Source of the DNA: an uncultured Gammaproteobacteria bacterium
Lineage (GTDB): Bacteria; Pseudomonadota; Gammaproteobacteria; UBA9214
Assembly (NCBI GenBank): GCA_905479705.1
Contig: CAJQNP010000095.1
Span: forward strand, 1-35,815
Reading direction: 5' to 3'
Length of the DNA: 35,815 nucleotides
Part shown: positions 10,578-21,898 of the stretch, piece by piece
Layout: every line of letters begins with the position of its first letter
How positions within the stretch are numbered: the first letter of the stretch is position 1
Position numbers and translations under genes: made by a program
Notes under the pieces: model-generated
Seen by the model: only the letters and a program-made list of their open reading frames with translations
Database searches by the model: none
Told to the model about the DNA's origin: nothing

Positions 10578-10733
10578 GCCGCTGGTTTCCACGGGCTGTC
10601 ACAGGGGCTGGGTATCGTCAGGCCGGTAATCATTGTCAGGGTACAGGATCGGATTTTCCGGGCAGCGGGTCGCTGGCGGGCGCGAGGTAAAATCGCATAG
10701 AATGGCCGTAACTTCAAATATTTTAATATCAGT

Positions 10734-11906
10734 GTGTTATCTATCAAATCACGTAGACAAATAGGCGTCATTGCCGGCCTTGTCGGGGTAGTCATCCTGC
10801 TTGTCCTGACCGCGCCGGACAGCGAGCCCGAGCTGGAAGAATCCATCGTGCCCGCGGTTCAGGTGGCCATGGTCGGCTTGCATGATCTGCTGCCCACCGA
10901 GACCGTCAGCGGCAGACTGCAGCCGGCCCGCAAGGCGGCATTGCATTTCGAGCTGGCCGGGCAGGTTTCCGAGCGACCGGTTGAGCCGGGGCAGGCGGTC
11001 GGGCAGGGTGCCCCCCTGCTGCAGCTGGCGTCCGGTGATTATGAAGATGCGCTGGCCGAGGCCGGGGCCATGCTGTCGCAGGAGAAGCGCAACATCCAGC
11101 GCGATCGCGAACTGCTGGCGCTGTCGCGCAACAACTACACCCTGCAAAAAAACGACCTCGATCGTCTCCTCAAACTCGGTGAGGATTCACTGGTGTCGAA
11201 GTCGCGGCTGGATGAAACACGCATCAAGCTGATCCAGCTGGAGTCGGAGGTGGCCCGGCTCAAGTCAAGCGTGGCCACCGCGGAATCGCGCATCGCGCTC
11301 AAACAGGCTGCCCGTAACCGGGCCGCACGCAACCTCGAGCGCACGCAATTACCGGCACCCTTTGCCGGCACCGTGAACGCGGTGAATGCGCAGGTCGGTG
11401 ACTACGTGACGCCCAGCCAGGTCATGGTGGACCTGATCGATGCGGCCTCGCTGGATCTGTATGCCGAGGTGCGTGGCAGTGTGGCGCAGTCACTCAAGCA
11501 GGGCCAGGCCATCACGGTCGAGGTCGATGGCATGGCGTTACAGGGCACGCTGATTGCACTGCAGATGGATCCCAGTCCGGACACGTTTACGCATGCCCTG
11601 CGTGTGCGTATTGACGGCGACAGCGCGCGGCCAGGCCAGGTCGCACGGGTACGTCTGCCATTACAGCAACGCCGGCGTGTTACCGCGGTGCCGTCAACCG
11701 CCGTGCTGTTTGATGAAGGCCGGGCCTTCGTGTTCCGGCTTGACGGCGACAGCCTGCAACAGGTCCCCGTGATAACAGGCGAGCGGGTCGACGGTCTGCA
11801 GGTCGTGCTGCAGGGCCTGGACGAGAATGACCGCGTGGTGTCCCGTGATGTCTCGGCGCTCAGTAACGGCCAGCGCGTGCAGGTCCTCGAGCCGGACGCA
11901 CGCTGA
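10734..11906 (+). CDS. RND efflux periplasmic adaptor (membrane fusion protein)
   Basis: Likely GTG start; N-terminal TM segment; lipoyl/barrel-sandwich and coiled-coil pattern; LPAPFAGTVNAVNAQVGDYV; followed by an RND permease. Confidence 0.9.
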   Translation: MLSIKSRRQIGVIAGLVGVVILLVLTAPDSEPELEESIVPAVQVAMVGLHDLLPTETVSGRLQPARKAALHFELAGQVSERPVEPGQAVGQGAPLLQLASGDYEDALAEAGAMLSQEKRNIQRDRELLALSRNNYTLQKNDLDRLLKLGEDSLVSKSRLDETRIKLIQLESEVARLKSSVATAESRIALKQAARNRAARNLERTQLPAPFAGTVNAVNAQVGDYVTPSQVMVDLIDAASLDLYAEVRGSVAQSLKQGQAITVEVDGMALQGTLIALQMDPSPDTFTHALRVRIDGDSARPGQVARVRLPLQQRRRVTAVPSTAVLFDEGRAFVFRLDGDSLQQVPVITGERVDGLQVVLQGLDENDRVVSRDVSALSNGQRVQVLEPDAR

Positions 11907-11938
11907 GCCTCGCGCCGTACACCTGATCCTGTCTGCAC

Positions 11939-14900
11939 ATGGGCCTGATACGCTTTTCCATCAACAACCCGCTGATCACCAACCTGTCGTTGCTGATCGT
12001 GATCATCCTTGGCGTGTTGTCATGGAACTCGATGCCGCAGGAGATGTTCCCGTCCTTTGAGCTGGACGCGGTCAGTATCGCCATCAAGTTTGAAGGCGCC
12101 TCTCCGGAGGAGGTGGAACGCCAGGTCATCATTCCTGTTGAAGAACAGTTCGAGGGCATGCCCGAGATCGATGTCATGAGCTCGGTCAGTAACGAGGGGC
12201 TGGGTACCGTCATCATCAAGCTGAAGAGCGGTACCAATGTTGACCAGTACATGCGCGATGCGCAGACCGCGATTGACCAGATAATGGATCTGCCCGACGA
12301 GGCGGAGGAACCGGAGCTGGTACGTATCAAGGCGCGCTTCCCCGTCATCAGCATGAGCCTGTACGGCGACGTCGCGCGCGGTTACCTGTATGACCGTGCC
12401 GACGAGATCAAGCAGCGCATGGCAAAGATTCCGGGTGTCGCCAGTGTCGGTATCGCCGGTTACCGCGAGTGGGAGCTGTGGGTCGAGGTGGATCCATTCA
12501 AGCTGGCTGCGCACTCCGTCTCCCTGGGGCAGGTTTTGAGCGCCATTCGCGGTAACCTGCGTGATTTGCCAGGCGGCTCCCTGAAGGCCAGCGAGGGCGA
12601 TATCCTGCTGCGCGGCAAGGGCGTGGCACCCGACCCGGAAGACATCGGCAAGATTGCGGTGCGCAGCAACGAGCGTGGTGGCCAGTTGCTGCTTGGCGAG
12701 ATCGCCAACATCGAGCTGCGACTGGAGGAGGCCGTGACCATTGGCCGCTTCAATGGTCGCCCTGCCGTCAACCTGACGGTGACCAAGACATCCGATGCCT
12801 CGACCACCACGGTGGCCGATGCCGTGCGCGAGTTTGCCGATCAGTTGCGCACGGAGTTGCCCCCCACCATCGAGATCGGCATGTTCAACGACCTCTCGGC
12901 CTACGTGAAGACGCGCCTCAACACGGTGAAGTCCTCGGGGCTGGTCGGCCTGTTCCTGGTGCTGCTGTCGCTGTACCTGTTCCTGAATTTTCGGGTTGCC
13001 CTGATCACTGCCATGGGCATCCCGGTGTCTTTCCTGTTTGCCGTGATCGCGATCTTCTATCTCGGCTACACCATTAACATGATCTCCCTGTTTGCCTTTC
13101 TCATCGCGCTGGGCCTGATCGTCGATGATGCCATCATTGTCAACGAGAACATCTATCGTCACATGGAGCAGGGCCTGCCGGCCCCGGAGGCCGCCCGCAT
13201 CGGAGCACGCGAGGTATTCTGGCCGGTCATGGCGAGTACCGCGACCACCATTGCGGCCTTCATGCCGATGTTTGCCATCAAGGGCATCATGGGTGCATTC
13301 ATTGCCGTGATACCGGTTGTCGTGACTGCCTCGTTACTGGGTTCACTGTGGGAGGCCTTCGGTGTGTTGCCGTCACACGCGGCCGAATTGCTGCACACCA
13401 GACGGGCGGCTGCGCGCACGCACGAGCGTAGCGTTGACTGGAGTGCCTTGCTGGAGCGCTATATTGGCTGGCTGCGCTGGTCCCTGCATAACCGCTATTT
13501 TGTCGCGCTGGTGTCCATCATCGTGCTGGTTATTTCAGCGACCTATGCAACCACGCGCCTGCCGTTCCAGCTGTTTGACGACGTGGAACTGGGGCAGTTC
13601 TTTATCAACGCCGAGGCGCCGCAGACCTACAGCCTGGAAGACACGGCCAAGCTGGCCTCGCAGATGGAACAGGTCGTGCTCGAGTCGTTGTCCGATGACG
13701 AGCTGAGTTCCCTGCTGACCAACGTCGGCGTCACCTTTATCGATTTCAATCGCTTTGAACTGGGCAGCAAGTATATCCAGCTGGTGATCGATCTGAAGAA
13801 ACCGGTACCGGAGGGTTTTATCGAGCGCTTCATCTCGCCACTGGTCAGTCTCAAGTTCAAGTGGGAAGGCACGCGTACCCGCCCGACCGAGGACATTGTC
13901 AACGAGCTGCGAGCCAGGCTGCGCAGGATTACCGGCATCAGCCGCATCTCCATACAGCGGCCACAGGGCGGACCGGCCGGTGCGGATATCGAGGTCGGTG
14001 TAACCGGGCCGGACGTGAACGTGTTGCGTGAACAGGCCGAGCGCATGCTGGAATACCTGCAGCGCCTGCCGGGTGTGCACGATGTGCGTCAGAATCTCGA
14101 GAGCGGCAAGATCGAGTACCGGTATTCACTGAATGATCGCGGCCGCGAGCTGGGCATCGACCAGAACCAGCTGGCCGACGCGGTGCGTACCGGTTTCCTC
14201 GGTGTCGAGGTGGTCTACGTGACGCTGGGTAACAAGCGTACGCCGGTGCGCGTGATCTACCCGGAGCGAATCCGTCAGACCAGCGATCTCGCGAGCCTGC
14301 CAATCGTGCTCGATGACGGTCGCCTCGTGTACCTCGGCGATGTCGCGGACATTACCCCCGGCCGTGCCATGAACACCATCAGCCGGCGCGATAACCAGCG
14401 CCTTGGCCTGGTCACGGCCGAGGTGGACGACCAGGTGACCACCCCGCTGGCGGTGACCGAGTTGCTGCGCAGTGAATTCGAGCACATCGAGGCCGAGTTG
14501 CCCGGCTACACGCTGGTGTTCCTCGGCGAGAAGAAGGATGCGTCGGAATCGTTCAGCGGTATGCGCGATGCCCTGCTGATCTCCGGTGCCCTCATTTTCT
14601 TTATCCTGGCGGCCCTGTTTCGCTCCCTGCTGGATCCGCTGGTGGTGATGTTTGCGATCCCCTTCGGCATGATCGGCGTGGTGTTCGGGCACATGCTGTT
14701 TGGTTATAACCTGCAGTTCCTGTCGGTCATCGGTTTCCTGGCGCTGACCGGCATCGTGGTGAATGACTCGCTGATTCTCGTCAACTTTGCCCAGCGCATG
14801 CGTGCCGAGGGCATGAGCCGTGTTGATGCCATGATCGAGGCGGGCAGGGTGCGTATCCGGCCGATCCTGCTGACCTCGATTACCACGTTCCTGGGCATTT

Positions 14901-15100
14901 CGCCGCTGATCTTTTTTGCCACGGGACAGACGGCGTTTCTCTCGCCGATGGCGGTCAGCCTGGGTTTTGGTTTACTGTTCGCGACCGGTATCATCCTGAT
15001 CGCGATCCCATGCTTCTACATGATTGCCGACGATATGCGCGTGCGTGTGCGCAACAGGCTGCGCCGGCTGCTGCCCCCGTCTGCCCGTGATACCGACTGA
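11939..15100 (+). CDS. RND-family efflux permease
   Basis: 1053 aa; INNPLITNLSLLIVIILGVLSWNSMPQEMFPSFELD; GLIVDDAIIVNENIYRHME; GIVVNDSLILVNFAQRMRAEG. Confidence 0.95.
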   Translation: MGLIRFSINNPLITNLSLLIVIILGVLSWNSMPQEMFPSFELDAVSIAIKFEGASPEEVERQVIIPVEEQFEGMPEIDVMSSVSNEGLGTVIIKLKSGTNVDQYMRDAQTAIDQIMDLPDEAEEPELVRIKARFPVISMSLYGDVARGYLYDRADEIKQRMAKIPGVASVGIAGYREWELWVEVDPFKLAAHSVSLGQVLSAIRGNLRDLPGGSLKASEGDILLRGKGVAPDPEDIGKIAVRSNERGGQLLLGEIANIELRLEEAVTIGRFNGRPAVNLTVTKTSDASTTTVADAVREFADQLRTELPPTIEIGMFNDLSAYVKTRLNTVKSSGLVGLFLVLLSLYLFLNFRVALITAMGIPVSFLFAVIAIFYLGYTINMISLFAFLIALGLIVDDAIIVNENIYRHMEQGLPAPEAARIGAREVFWPVMASTATTIAAFMPMFAIKGIMGAFIAVIPVVVTASLLGSLWEAFGVLPSHAAELLHTRRAAARTHERSVDWSALLERYIGWLRWSLHNRYFVALVSIIVLVISATYATTRLPFQLFDDVELGQFFINAEAPQTYSLEDTAKLASQMEQVVLESLSDDELSSLLTNVGVTFIDFNRFELGSKYIQLVIDLKKPVPEGFIERFISPLVSLKFKWEGTRTRPTEDIVNELRARLRRITGISRISIQRPQGGPAGADIEVGVTGPDVNVLREQAERMLEYLQRLPGVHDVRQNLESGKIEYRYSLNDRGRELGIDQNQLADAVRTGFLGVEVVYVTLGNKRTPVRVIYPERIRQTSDLASLPIVLDDGRLVYLGDVADITPGRAMNTISRRDNQRLGLVTAEVDDQVTTPLAVTELLRSEFEHIEAELPGYTLVFLGEKKDASESFSGMRDALLISGALIFFILAALFRSLLDPLVVMFAIPFGMIGVVFGHMLFGYNLQFLSVIGFLALTGIVVNDSLILVNFAQRMRAEGMSRVDAMIEAGRVRIRPILLTSITTFLGISPLIFFATGQTAFLSPMAVSLGFGLLFATGIILIAIPCFYMIADDMRVRVRNRLRRLLPPSARDTD

Positions 15101-15137
15101 GATTGCCTTGTCTTTGCACTGATACAGGACCACCCGC

Positions 15138-16139
15138 GTGCCCGAACGAATTGAACAACTGAAGAACTGGCTGAGCAGCGAACTCGATTTCAGCGAGTAC
15201 ACGCTCGAGCCGGCATCATCCGACGCCAGTTTCCGGCGCTACTTTCGCGTGGTCCATGCAGGCGAGAGCCTGGTCGTCATGGATGCGCCGCCGGCGCAGG
15301 AAGACACCCGGCCGTTCGTGCAGGTGTCCGGCATGCTCGCCGGGCTGGGGCTGAATGTGCCGCAGGTCATTGATGAAGACCCGCAGCAGGGTTTCCTGCT
15401 GTTGTCCGATCTCGGTTCAAGGCCCTACCTGGAAGCGCTCACCGAGGAGACCGTGGAACGACTCTATGGTGATGCGCTGGGCGCGCTGGCAACCATCCAG
15501 GCGTGTACCCCGGGCGACGCACCGCTGCCTGCCTATGAGCGGACGCTGCTGCTCAATGAGATGGAGCTGTGCCGGGAATGGCTGATCGGCAAGCACCTTG
15601 GCCTGGCGCTGACGCAGCAGCAGTCAGCCCTGCTCGATGCGGCCTTTGACCTGCTGGCGGACAGTGCACTGCAGCAACCGCAGGTGTGTGTGCACCGTGA
15701 CTATCATTCGCGCAACCTCATGCTGACGGAATCCAACAACCCGGGCATCCTCGACTTTCAGGATGCCGTGATAGGGCCGGTGACCTACGACCTGGTATCG
15801 CTGCTGCGCGACTGTTACATCGACTGGCCGCGCGAGCAGGTCGAGGACTGGGCGCTGGGTTACCAGACGCTGGCGCTGCAGTCCGGTGTGTTGCAGGCGG
15901 GGCACGATGATCCGCAGCAGTTCCTGCGCTGGTTTGACCTGATGGGGATACAGCGTCATCTCAAGGCGGCCGGAATCTTTGCACGCCTGAATCATCGTGA
16001 TGGCAAGCCGGGTTATCTCGGCGACATACCGCGCACCCTTGGCTACGTCGTCGAGGTTGCCACGCGTCACGAGGACCTGGCTGCCTTTGGTGCGTTTATC
16101 GAGTCCGCCGTGCTCGCGCGCCTGCCTGATGCGAACTGA
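15138..16139 (+). CDS. amgK: Aminoglycoside-phosphotransferase-fold sugar kinase, likely N-acetylmuramate/N-acetylglucosamine kinase AmgK
   Basis: GTG start; SDASFRRYFRV, VCVHRDYHSRNLM, ILDFQDAVIGPVTYDLVSLLRDCYIDWP; near murU and divergent from lptD as in the known AmgK/MurU locus. Confidence 0.88.
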   Translation: MPERIEQLKNWLSSELDFSEYTLEPASSDASFRRYFRVVHAGESLVVMDAPPAQEDTRPFVQVSGMLAGLGLNVPQVIDEDPQQGFLLLSDLGSRPYLEALTEETVERLYGDALGALATIQACTPGDAPLPAYERTLLLNEMELCREWLIGKHLGLALTQQQSALLDAAFDLLADSALQQPQVCVHRDYHSRNLMLTESNNPGILDFQDAVIGPVTYDLVSLLRDCYIDWPREQVEDWALGYQTLALQSGVLQAGHDDPQQFLRWFDLMGIQRHLKAAGIFARLNHRDGKPGYLGDIPRTLGYVVEVATRHEDLAAFGAFIESAVLARLPDAN

Positions 16140-16184
16140 AGGACACGTTATCGGCTTCATTGTGGCAACCCGGCAGGTGAACAG

Positions 16185-16787
16185 ATGACGCGACTCTGGC
16201 TGCTGGTGTTTACGCTGGTGTTTGTCTGGTCAGCGATTAATCCCGCGGACTTCCTGACCTGGCTGCTGGAGGTGTCACCGGCCGTGCTGGCGCTGCTGGT
16301 ACTGGTCGCCACGCGCAAGGTGTTTCCCCTGACAGGGCTGGTCTACAGCCTGCTCCTGCTGCACTGCATCATATTGATGGTTGGTGGACACTATACCTAC
16401 GCAGAGGTACCGGCCTTTGACTGGATACGGGACACCTTTGGGCATGCACGCAACAACTATGACAAGGTTGCCCATTTCGCACAGGGTTTCGTGCCGGCGA
16501 TGGTCGCGCGCGAGGTGCTGCTGCGTTTTCAGGTGGTCAACGGTCGTGCCTGGCTGAATTTCCTGATCGCGTGTTTTTGCCTGGCCGTCAGTGCCTTCTA
16601 TGAACTGGTAGAATGGCTTGTCGCCGTGATCGTCGGCGGACCTGCCGAGGCGTTTCTGGGTACCCAGGGTTATGTCTGGGATACGCAGTCGGATATGGCG
16701 TTCGCACTGCTGGGCGCCATCAGCGCATTGCTGCTGCTTGGCAGGGTACATGACAGGCAACTGCAACAGCACGGCTGGTTGCCGTGA
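16185..16787 (+). CDS. DUF2238 (YjdF-like) inner-membrane protein
   Basis: Multi-TM; DTFGHARNNYDKVAHFAQGF and GTQGYVWDTQSDMAFALLGA motifs. Confidence 0.82.
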   Translation: MTRLWLLVFTLVFVWSAINPADFLTWLLEVSPAVLALLVLVATRKVFPLTGLVYSLLLLHCIILMVGGHYTYAEVPAFDWIRDTFGHARNNYDKVAHFAQGFVPAMVAREVLLRFQVVNGRAWLNFLIACFCLAVSAFYELVEWLVAVIVGGPAEAFLGTQGYVWDTQSDMAFALLGAISALLLLGRVHDRQLQQHGWLP

Positions 16788-16808
16788 AACGAAGCAACGA
16801 GGTGGATA

Positions 16809-17108
16809 ATGGGTAATCTGGGTTTTCCGTGGCTGGCGCTGGGACTGGGACTGCTGGTTGCCGTCGGGCTGGTGTTCTCCGGGGCACTGTCGCCTGAAGG
16901 GCGCTATGACCTGCCGCTGCTGACCATGCTGATCGTCAACGAATTCGGTTTTTTCGTGACCGCCATCGGTGCCGGTGTCGGTATCAACACCTTGAGCCGG
17001 GACGGGATACAGCAACCCCTGCTCACTGTCGTGATCGCCTGCGGCATCCTTGCCGCAGGTTTTCTCTATGTTGCCATCAAGCTATGGCCGGGGATGGGAA
17101 CAGCATAG
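16809..17108 (+). CDS. Small membrane protein of unknown function (99 aa)
   Basis: Intact ORF with about three hydrophobic segments, co-directional with neighbours. Confidence 0.6.
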   Translation: MGNLGFPWLALGLGLLVAVGLVFSGALSPEGRYDLPLLTMLIVNEFGFFVTAIGAGVGINTLSRDGIQQPLLTVVIACGILAAGFLYVAIKLWPGMGTA

Positions 17109-17282
17109 GGGCTTGCGGGCGATCGTCTCGGTGCACTTCTTCTTCATTACCGGGGTCTTTGTTGATGTGGTTGTTATGGCGCTGTGTAAGGGTTGTGTGG
17201 CTGTTGTAACCAGCTGCACAATGCCGCGGAACTGCTTGATCTCGATATGTTTCAATGGCTTGTAAGTATGCGGGCTCGACCA

Positions 17283-17939
17283 ATGGCGACTGATCTGCCT
17301 GTGCTGTACTCCTTTCGCCGCTGCCCCTACGCGATGCGGGCGCGCATGGCCCTGTCCTATAGCGGGATTTCCGTCGAGCTCCGCGAGGTGCTGCTGCGTG
17401 ACATGCCGGCAGCGCTGTTGAGCTGCTCGCCGAAGGGGACGGTGCCGGTGCTGGTGCTGGAGGACGGGCGGGTGATCGAGGAGAGCCTGGATATCATGCG
17501 CTGGGCGCTTGCGGCCCGGGACCCTGATCACTGGCTGGCTGTCGATGCAGCGACACAGCTCGCGGATATAAACGGCCTGGTAGACGCCAATGACCGCTCG
17601 TTCAAGCCACAGCTGGATCGCTACAAGTATGCCGAGCGCTACCCGGAACAACCGGCCGCTGCATACCGCCGTGCGGGTGAACGGTTTCTGCAGCAACTGG
17701 AACAGCGCCTGGCAAGGACGGCGTGGTTGTGTGCCGGCCGCATGACGCTGGCGGATGTTGCCATCTTCCCGTTTGTTCGCCAGTTCGCCTTTGTCGACAA
17801 GCCGTGGTTTGACGCCGCAGCGTATCCTCGCCTGCAGGCATGGCTGGACGGTCTGCTTGAGTCGGTGTTGTTTCTGGGGGTCATGCAAAAGTACCCGCAG
17901 TGGCATGCGGGCGATGTGCCCACGGTGTTTCCCGATTGA
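17283..17939 (+). CDS. Glutathione S-transferase family protein
   Basis: Thioredoxin-like N-terminus LYSFRRCPYAMRARMAL, GTVPVLVLEDGRVIEESLDIMRW, C-terminal all-helical GST domain. Confidence 0.9.
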   Translation: MATDLPVLYSFRRCPYAMRARMALSYSGISVELREVLLRDMPAALLSCSPKGTVPVLVLEDGRVIEESLDIMRWALAARDPDHWLAVDAATQLADINGLVDANDRSFKPQLDRYKYAERYPEQPAAAYRRAGERFLQQLEQRLARTAWLCAGRMTLADVAIFPFVRQFAFVDKPWFDAAAYPRLQAWLDGLLESVLFLGVMQKYPQWHAGDVPTVFPD

Positions 17940-17989
17940 TCTGCATTTCTGTAGGATAGCCGTTCATAACAGGCTTGCTGCATAACTCC

Positions 17990-18385
17990 ATGTCCGGGAA
18001 AATACTGTTTTCAATTATCGAGTCGCCCATGCATCCGGATTTCTCCGGGCTCTACAGGCGGCTCGGGTTTCAGCAGGTCAAACTGGCCTCCATGCGCAAG
18101 GCCATCAGCGCATTAAAGACGCAAACACCGGCAATCGTGGTCGCTGAATTCATGTATGGTTATGGCAATAACTATGCCGGGGTCAATGTCAGTAATCTCG
18201 ATGTATTCCTGTACAGCCTGCAAAAATATTCACAGGACAGTGACATCGTTCTGCTGGTGGACAAGAGCGAGCTGCAGTACGTTGACAAGCTGCGTGCCCT
18301 GTTTCCTGTGTATGCAGTCTTGCAGCAGCCGGTGAATGAAGCTGCCATGGAGCGGTGTCTGACGAGGGGGGAACCAGCGGAATGA
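17990..18385 (+). CDS. Hypothetical protein, possible degenerate receiver-like alpha/beta fold
   Basis: Intact ORF MSGKILFSIIESPMHPDFSGLYRRLGF...; alternating hydrophobic strands (PAIVVAEFM, DIVLLVDKS, VYAVLQQPV) suggest a CheY-like fold; family not recognised. Confidence 0.55.
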   Translation: MSGKILFSIIESPMHPDFSGLYRRLGFQQVKLASMRKAISALKTQTPAIVVAEFMYGYGNNYAGVNVSNLDVFLYSLQKYSQDSDIVLLVDKSELQYVDKLRALFPVYAVLQQPVNEAAMERCLTRGEPAE

Positions 18386-18425
18386 AAACAGGCGGACAGA
18401 GGTTGTTGCCAAGGCAGCGTGTTGA

Positions 18426-19115
<690 letters not shown>

Positions 19116-19188
19116 CGACCCATGGCGCTGTATATATAGAGAGAGTCGTGTTGCAGTGACTGTAATCGGTGACGGTGGGTAAGACACT

Positions 19189-20622
19189 ATGGGCCAGGAA
19201 ATCGAGGCGGTACGTTTTACCCCGGATAACTTCGTGGAGTATGCAGAACGTCTCCGCGAGGAGACCCTGTTGCTGGCTGAATGGTTTGCCTCGGACATGT
19301 TTTCACACCGTGATCGCATGGGCGGCTACGAGCTGGAGGCCTGGCTGGTTGACGGCAATGCGCGACCCGCGCCGCTGAATGAAGTCTTTCTGAAGAACCT
19401 CGACAACCCCATGGTTGTGCCGGAGCTGGCACGTTTCAATGTCGAGCTGAACGATCACCCGCAACATTTATGGGGTTCCGCATTCAGCCGTTTCGAGGCC
19501 AGCCTCGGGGCGACGTGGAAGCAATGCAACAAGTACGCAGCCGAGTTGCACACCCACCTGGTCATGATCGGGATTCTGCCGACGCTGCAGGAAGGTGAAC
19601 TGACACAGGCGAACATGTCGGATCTGAAGCGCTACCGCGCCCTGAATGAACAGGTGTTGCGGCTGCGCGAGGGCCGGCCTCTGGAGCTTGATATCAGCGG
19701 GCGGGAGCATCTCAAGGTGTCACACAGCAGCGTCATGATGGAGGCGGCCACGACCTCGTTTCAGCTGCATATCAAGGTGCATCCACGCAAGGCACTGCGT
19801 GCCTACAATGCCTCGATGATTGCCTCTGCACCGATGGTTGCCGTTACGGCCAACTCGCCCTACCTGTTTGGACATGAGTTATGGGATGAGACGCGTATCC
19901 CGTTATTCGAACAGTCGGTTGCGGTCAGCGGATTCGCCGGCGCGAGTCACGGGCCATTGCGACGCGTGACGTTTGGTTCCGGCTATGTGCGCGACTCGAT
20001 CCTCGAGTGCTTTGTCGAGAACGAGCAACACTATCCTGTCTTGTTGCCCATGCGCTTTCATGATGGCCTGGAACAGATGTCGCACGTGCGCTTGCACAAT
20101 GGCACAATCTGGCGCTGGAACCGGCCGCTGATCGGTTTTGATTACGACGGCATTCCGCATCTGCGTATCGAGCACCGCGTCGTCCCGGGTGGCCCCACCA
20201 TTCTCGACATGATTGCCAATGCGGCATTCTTCTACGGCTTGATGGAGGCGCTGATGGGGGCGGAGACCCCGCCGGAGCAACAGCTGGATTTTTCGGTGGC
20301 GCGCGATAACTTCTACACTGCCGCACGCCATGGACTGGAGGCGCACATTACCTGGCTGGACGGTACGCGGGGGACGGTGCGGCACCTGCTGCGGACGCGC
20401 TTGCTGCCGATGGCGCGCCTCGGTCTGGAGCGGCTGGAGATTGATGTGGCTGACATTGACCGCTATCTCGGTATCATCGAGGCACGTGTCCAGACGGGGC
20501 AGACGGGGTCGGTCTGGCAGCGGGCCTATGCGCAGCAACACGGCGGGGATCTGGTTGAGATGACGCAGGTGTATCGCCACAACCAGGACAGCGGAACGCC
20601 CGTACACCAATGGGCGCTCTGA
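19189..20622 (+). CDS. GCS2-family glutamate-cysteine ligase / carboxylate-amine ligase
   Basis: GGYELEAWLVD, NVELNDHPQ, TTSFQLHIKV, ANSPYLFG, RIEHRVVPGGPT motifs of the GCS2 superfamily. Confidence 0.8.
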   Translation: MGQEIEAVRFTPDNFVEYAERLREETLLLAEWFASDMFSHRDRMGGYELEAWLVDGNARPAPLNEVFLKNLDNPMVVPELARFNVELNDHPQHLWGSAFSRFEASLGATWKQCNKYAAELHTHLVMIGILPTLQEGELTQANMSDLKRYRALNEQVLRLREGRPLELDISGREHLKVSHSSVMMEAATTSFQLHIKVHPRKALRAYNASMIASAPMVAVTANSPYLFGHELWDETRIPLFEQSVAVSGFAGASHGPLRRVTFGSGYVRDSILECFVENEQHYPVLLPMRFHDGLEQMSHVRLHNGTIWRWNRPLIGFDYDGIPHLRIEHRVVPGGPTILDMIANAAFFYGLMEALMGAETPPEQQLDFSVARDNFYTAARHGLEAHITWLDGTRGTVRHLLRTRLLPMARLGLERLEIDVADIDRYLGIIEARVQTGQTGSVWQRAYAQQHGGDLVEMTQVYRHNQDSGTPVHQWAL

Positions 20623-20853
20623 TGGTGTTTTTCGCCGTTATTAGAAGAATATAGGCTAATATGTAGCCATTTGATCAACAATTTACGGGTTTTTAGCTAG
20701 GCCCGGATTTGTCCCCGCGGGTTGCCAGAAAGGCGCCCGTCGGCCGGACAGGGTACATAAATCAAGTCAGATGTTAATCCGTCAATTAGCAACTAATCAG
20801 GGCATATAGCAGCAATTGAATACTAATAAACCCATGAAAGCGACCAATATCCC

Positions 20854-21867
20854 ATGCTGAACGAGATCGAATTCCTGCCCGACGGGCTGCTGGGCACGCC
20901 AGCGGAGAAGCTGGAGGCCCTGCTGGGTGGGCCAACGCTGATGCACCTGCCCGGGCGCCGCCCGGAGCCGTTGTTTGTCACGGTGCTGGCGCACGGCAAC
21001 GAGGGGACCGGCTACTGTGCCGTGCAGCAGCTGCTGCAGGCCTACCAGGACCAGGAGCTGCCGCGTGCCTTATCCGTGTTCTTTGCCAATGTCAGCGCTG
21101 CCAGCAAAGGTCTTCGCTTTCTCGACGGCCAGGCGGACTTCAACCGGGTCTGGCCGGGCACCGAGACCCCTGATGTGCCCGAGGCGCAGATGATGCAACG
21201 GGTCGTCGACAGCATGCAGGCGCGCGCAGCGTTTGCCAGTCTCGATGTTCACAACAACACCGGGATCAATCCGCACTACGCGTGCATCAACCGGGTGGAC
21301 AACCAGTTTCTGCACCTCGCCGCGCTGTTCAGTCGCACGGTGGTGTATTTCATTCGTCCGCTGGGTGTGCAGTCCATGGCGATGTCCTACGTGTGCCCGT
21401 CGGTAACGATCGAGTGCGGCAAACCTGACCAGGAATACGGTGTGGCGCATGCGCGCGATTACATCGATGCCTGCATGCATCTGAGCGAGTTGCCCGAGCA
21501 CCCGGTGGCCTCGCATGACGTGGACCTGTTTCACACGGTGGCGACCGTCAAGGTACCTGAAGCGGTCAGTTTCAGTTTTGAGGATGATGCTGTCGACCTG
21601 CGCCTGGTCGGTAACATCGATCACCTCAATTTCCGTGAACTGCCGGCCGGTACCCGGCTGGGTGGCGTGAACCCCGGTGCGTCTGTGTCGCTGGACGTGT
21701 GTGACGAAAACGGCCACCAGGTGAGCCAGCATTATTTCGCGATCGAGGATGATGCACTGCTGACCACGCGCCCACTGATGCCGTCGATGTTTACCCTGGA
21801 TGAGCGCATTATTCGCCAGGACTGTCTCGGTTACCTGATGGAGCGACTGCTGCCGGAGCGTGGCTAG
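20854..21867 (+). CDS. M14-family zinc carboxypeptidase-like deacylase (succinylglutamate desuccinylase/aspartoacylase type)
   Basis: VLAHGNEGTG, DFNRVWPG, DVHNNTG, VTIECGK motifs. Confidence 0.85.
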   Translation: MLNEIEFLPDGLLGTPAEKLEALLGGPTLMHLPGRRPEPLFVTVLAHGNEGTGYCAVQQLLQAYQDQELPRALSVFFANVSAASKGLRFLDGQADFNRVWPGTETPDVPEAQMMQRVVDSMQARAAFASLDVHNNTGINPHYACINRVDNQFLHLAALFSRTVVYFIRPLGVQSMAMSYVCPSVTIECGKPDQEYGVAHARDYIDACMHLSELPEHPVASHDVDLFHTVATVKVPEAVSFSFEDDAVDLRLVGNIDHLNFRELPAGTRLGGVNPGASVSLDVCDENGHQVSQHYFAIEDDALLTTRPLMPSMFTLDERIIRQDCLGYLMERLLPERG

Positions 21868-21898
21868 TACTCCTTCAACATGATATTGCCGGGTTCAG

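Noticed and set aside
12020-13162. 380-aa minus-strand ORF antisense to the RND permease
   Set aside because: Fully overlaps a confident RND permease CDS; His/Gln/Asp-rich composition is typical of a high-GC antisense shadow frame.
17040-17066. CCTGCGGCA-TCCT-TGCCGCAGG hairpin as a terminator
   Set aside because: Lies inside the 99-aa membrane-protein ORF with no U-tract; likely incidental to the coding sequence.
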